DNA from: UBA2705 sp963977125
Lineage (GTDB): Bacteria; Pseudomonadota; Alphaproteobacteria; Micavibrionales; Micavibrionaceae
Reading direction: 5' to 3'
Length of the DNA stretch: 64,000 bases
Assembly (NCBI GenBank): GCA_963977125.1
Contig: CAXBNJ010000002.1
Location: 248,001 to 312,000, forward strand
In this document: positions 61,778-64,000 of the stretch, one piece after another
How the letters are laid out: each line of letters begins with the position of its first letter
Numbering within the stretch: the first letter of the stretch is position 1
Made by a program: the position numbers and the translations under genes
Notes under the pieces: generated by a model
Database searches by the model: none
Told to the model about the DNA's origin: nothing
Seen by the model: the letters and a program-made list of their open reading frames with translations, nothing else

Positions 61778-62587
61778 TTAAGCCGCTTTAGCTGGTGCGC
61801 GCTCGCTAAGCAAGCTGGTTAGGCGCTGCCATTGTGAGCCAGAGAACAAATGCGCATAGATGAATGGAAGCCATCCTTTATTGCGCCATTCCATGAATGT
61901 CTTGTCATCAAGTTCAGCCAATTTCTTTTCGTCAATAATGCGGAAACCAGAAAAGCTGATCTTTTTATTATTGCCTGTGTTGATTTGAACTGAACGCTCA
62001 ACCAAAACGCCGCTAGCCGCAAGTGCTTTGCTGAAAGCTTGTGTTTGGATCGCCGCTGCGTGGTATGATTTACAAAACTCAAGAGCGTTATTTGTAAGGG
62101 CTGTAGGCGCGCCTTTATCATCAAATAAACGTTGTTCGCCTTTATCATCAGCAACACTATCAATACTGTCAATGCACAGGCTGAATTTATCAGATTCTGG
62201 CATTTCAGAGAAGATGAATGGGTAACGGCGGATATAAGCCGGCACATAAGTTTGTGAGAGCCATTCGCCTTTGCCATTTACGAAAAGGTTTTCACCATCG
62301 CGCAAACCCATAATAGCAACAGGCGTTGCATTTTCATCTGGGCTGAAAGCAATCGGGTAAAAATGGCAAATTTGTGGCATTTCTATCATGTTAACCGGAA
62401 CAGCGTTTACTTTAGATGTAAAACCAAGATCGAATTTCTTCAAAGCGAGCTTTGCATGCGCTTTTGAATCGACAGGGACAGGTTTCTTATAAAACAAAGG
62501 TAAAGAGCCACCCGCTACTGGAGCTTGGGTTTCTGCTTTTTTACCGTCTGTTTTTTTGTCTTTTTTCTTATTCTTCTTATCAGCCAT
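61778..62587 (-). CDS. SapC-family protein
   Basis: The 269-residue protein has a highly basic start (DKKNKKKDKKTDGKK) and then SapC (PF07277) blocks: ICHFYPIAFSPDENATPVAIMGL, LSQTYVPAYIRRYPFIFSEM and the C-terminal GWLPFIYAHLFSGSQWQRL. SapC-family proteins occur in Campylobacter surface-layer clusters and in many alphaproteobacteria, where their role is unclear. No S-layer gene is seen here. It lies upstream of ugd, which is divergent over 263 bases without a recognisable gene. Confidence 0.85.
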   Translation of the reverse strand: MADKKNKKKDKKTDGKKAETQAPVAGGSLPLFYKKPVPVDSKAHAKLALKKFDLGFTSKVNAVPVNMIEMPQICHFYPIAFSPDENATPVAIMGLRDGENLFVNGKGEWLSQTYVPAYIRRYPFIFSEMPESDKFSLCIDSIDSVADDKGEQRLFDDKGAPTALTNNALEFCKSYHAAAIQTQAFSKALAASGVLVERSVQINTGNNKKISFSGFRIIDEKKLAELDDKTFMEWRNKGWLPFIYAHLFSGSQWQRLTSLLSERAPAKAA

Positions 62588-62850
62588 AGCTTTAGAACCT
62601 CGATCATTTGAGTTTTAATATTTAAAAAAATTCTTTTAAAATATAGAGTATTAAGCGGCGCATGCAAAGCTTAATTAAATGATTTCACAGAAAAAACACT
62701 ATTATTTTTCAAAAAAAACTTTATTTTAGCCACAAAAACGATATACCACTACGGTAAGTAAGATCGTTAGCCTGCGTTCAAAATAGGCAAACAAAATTAT
62801 AAATGCATAAGTTTAAGACTTAATAACCAGAGCTGAAGGAAAAAAACACC

Positions 62851-64000
62851 ATGCGCATTGCAATGATTGGAACAGGCTATGTCGGCCTCGTATCGGGAAC
62901 ATGTTTCGCTGAATTTGGTATTAATGTTACATGCATAGATAACGACGCCACAAAAATTGACAAGCTGCACCAAGGTGTAATGCCTATATATGAGCCTGGC
63001 CTTGATGTTTTGGTTGAACGCCAAACGAAATCAGGCCGCTTAGACTTTACAACCGATCTTGCCGAGGGCGTCGCTGGCGCAAAGGCTATTTTTATCGCGG
63101 TAGGAACCCCCGCACGCAGCGAAGACGGCCATGCCGATTTAAGCTATGTTTACCAAGCGGCGCGCGAACTTGCCCCGCTTCTTAAAGACTACACAGTCAT
63201 TGTAACCAAATCCACAGTCCCTGTCGGCACGGCGCGCGAAGTTGAAAAAATCATTCGCGAAACCAACCCAGATGCCGATTTTGATGTTGCTTCAAACCCA
63301 GAATTCCTTCGCGAAGGCGCCGCTATAGATGATTTCATGCGCCCAGATCGCGTGGTCATTGGCACCGATTCACTGCGCGCTCAGGACGTATTGCGCGATG
63401 TCTATCGCCCCTTATATATAAACGAAACACCGATTATAATGGTCGACCCAGAAACATCAGAGCTTATTAAATATGCATCAAATGCATTTCTGGCGACAAA
63501 AATCACCTTCATTAACGAAATTGCTGATTTATGCGAGAAAACAGGCGCTGACGTACAAAAACTGTCTAAAGCCATGGGCCTTGATGGACGCATTGGCGGT
63601 AAATTCTTACATGCTGGCCCAGGTTATGGCGGTTCATGCTTCCCTAAAGATACACTGGCCTTGGCACAAATCGGCCAAACGCATAACGCGCCACAAAGCA
63701 TTGTAGAACAAGTCATCCAAGTAAATCACGACCGCCAGCGCGCTATAGGTCAACGCATTATTGCTGCATTTGACGGCGATGTAAAAGGCAAGACAATCGG
63801 TATTTTGGGCATTGCCTTTAAACCGAACACGGATGATGTGCGCGATGCACCATCTTTGGTTATTGTCCCAATGCTACAAGAAGCAGGCGCGATCGTAAAA
63901 GCCTATGATCCTGCAGCGCGCGAACAAGCTGAGCGACACTTAAAAAATGTCGACTGGCAAGAGGACGCTTATGCGGTTGCTGATAACGCGGATGCGTTGG
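62851..64000 (+). CDS. ugd: UDP-glucose 6-dehydrogenase (runs off the window)
   Basis: Reading from the ATG at 62851 (GAAGGA upstream) the frame is open to the window edge, 383 codons. It opens with RIAMIGTGYVGLVSG, the NAD-binding motif, contains KSTVPVGT, the catalytic cysteine in GPGYGGSCFPKDT (about 255-267), and IGILGIAFKPNTDDVRDAP. It oxidises UDP-glucose to UDP-glucuronate for surface polysaccharide. Expected full length is about 430-440 residues. Confidence 0.96.
   Translation, partial: MRIAMIGTGYVGLVSGTCFAEFGINVTCIDNDATKIDKLHQGVMPIYEPGLDVLVERQTKSGRLDFTTDLAEGVAGAKAIFIAVGTPARSEDGHADLSYVYQAARELAPLLKDYTVIVTKSTVPVGTAREVEKIIRETNPDADFDVASNPEFLREGAAIDDFMRPDRVVIGTDSLRAQDVLRDVYRPLYINETPIIMVDPETSELIKYASNAFLATKITFINEIADLCEKTGADVQKLSKAMGLDGRIGGKFLHAGPGYGGSCFPKDTLALAQIGQTHNAPQSIVEQVIQVNHDRQRAIGQRIIAAFDGDVKGKTIGILGIAFKPNTDDVRDAPSLVIVPMLQEAGAIVKAYDPAAREQAERHLKNVDWQEDAYAVADNADAL

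Noticed and set aside
1..64000. CRISPR array, prophage or insertion sequence
   Set aside because: No spaced direct repeats, phage structural genes, transposase motifs or long terminal inverted repeats were seen.

Overview
The window comes from a moderately A+T-rich bacterium and reads as chromosomal housekeeping and envelope DNA. I see no rRNA, tRNA, CRISPR array, insertion sequence or prophage. An alphaproteobacterium is suggested by a Tad pilus block (two TadE proteins and TadG), GcrA/CtrA-era style regulation (two TTAA-N7-TTAA boxes), a SapC-family protein, and an sdhCDA operon without an adjacent sdhB. Assignment to a particular order is not possible from this window alone.

Layout. 0-4 kb: start of glpK, glpD and a YjbH-type exopolysaccharide outer-membrane protein. 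4-8.5 kb: five tandem genes on the minus strand for related, unrecognised envelope proteins, four with two membrane segments and one exported, all sharing a pair of cysteines. 8.6-11.1 kb: leucine dehydrogenase and the Sua5/TsaC tRNA-modification enzyme, separated by a palindrome-rich 399-base gap with a minus-strand terminator. 11.2-18.6 kb: two orphan genes, sdhCDA, an EamA transporter and aspS. 18.8-26.6 kb: RNase D, a HAD hydrolase, a ROK sugar kinase, a CtlX-type hydrolase and a GDP-fucose operon (gmd, fcl, manC). 26.7-32.6 kb: a small unknown gene behind CtrA-like boxes, purA, clpA and glmM.

32.9-38.2 kb: a membrane-anchored pseudokinase-like protein, a small membrane protein, two TadE-like pseudopilins and a vWA-type TadG, all on the plus strand. 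38.3-47.7 kb: an envelope and housekeeping block resembling the enterobacterial yraL-yraM-yraN-yraP order (rsmI, lpoA-like, yraN, BON lipoprotein), followed by a SirB1-type protein, pal, cpoB, tilS and ftsH. 47.8-51.1 kb: a small unknown gene, a RimK-type ligase, a DUF2946-like protein and a His/Met-rich outer-membrane protein that may concern copper. 51.2-54.5 kb: an oxidative and electrophile stress block (oxyR divergent from ahpC-ahpD, then gloA-msrB). 54.5-58 kb: a GH63-like glycosidase, small exported proteins, and ctaB overlapping a 55-residue membrane protein. 58.3-62.6 kb: a hybrid phosphorelay protein with a worn kinase domain, a twofold-repeat CxC secreted protein, an HTH/coiled-coil protein and SapC. 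The window ends inside a UDP-glucose 6-dehydrogenase gene.

The best candidates for something undescribed are the five-gene paralogous envelope cluster (3984-8475) and the pseudokinase/membrane pair ahead of the Tad genes (32864-35437). Several intergenic regions carry strong palindromes. Functions are assigned from recognised motifs only; no database search was possible.
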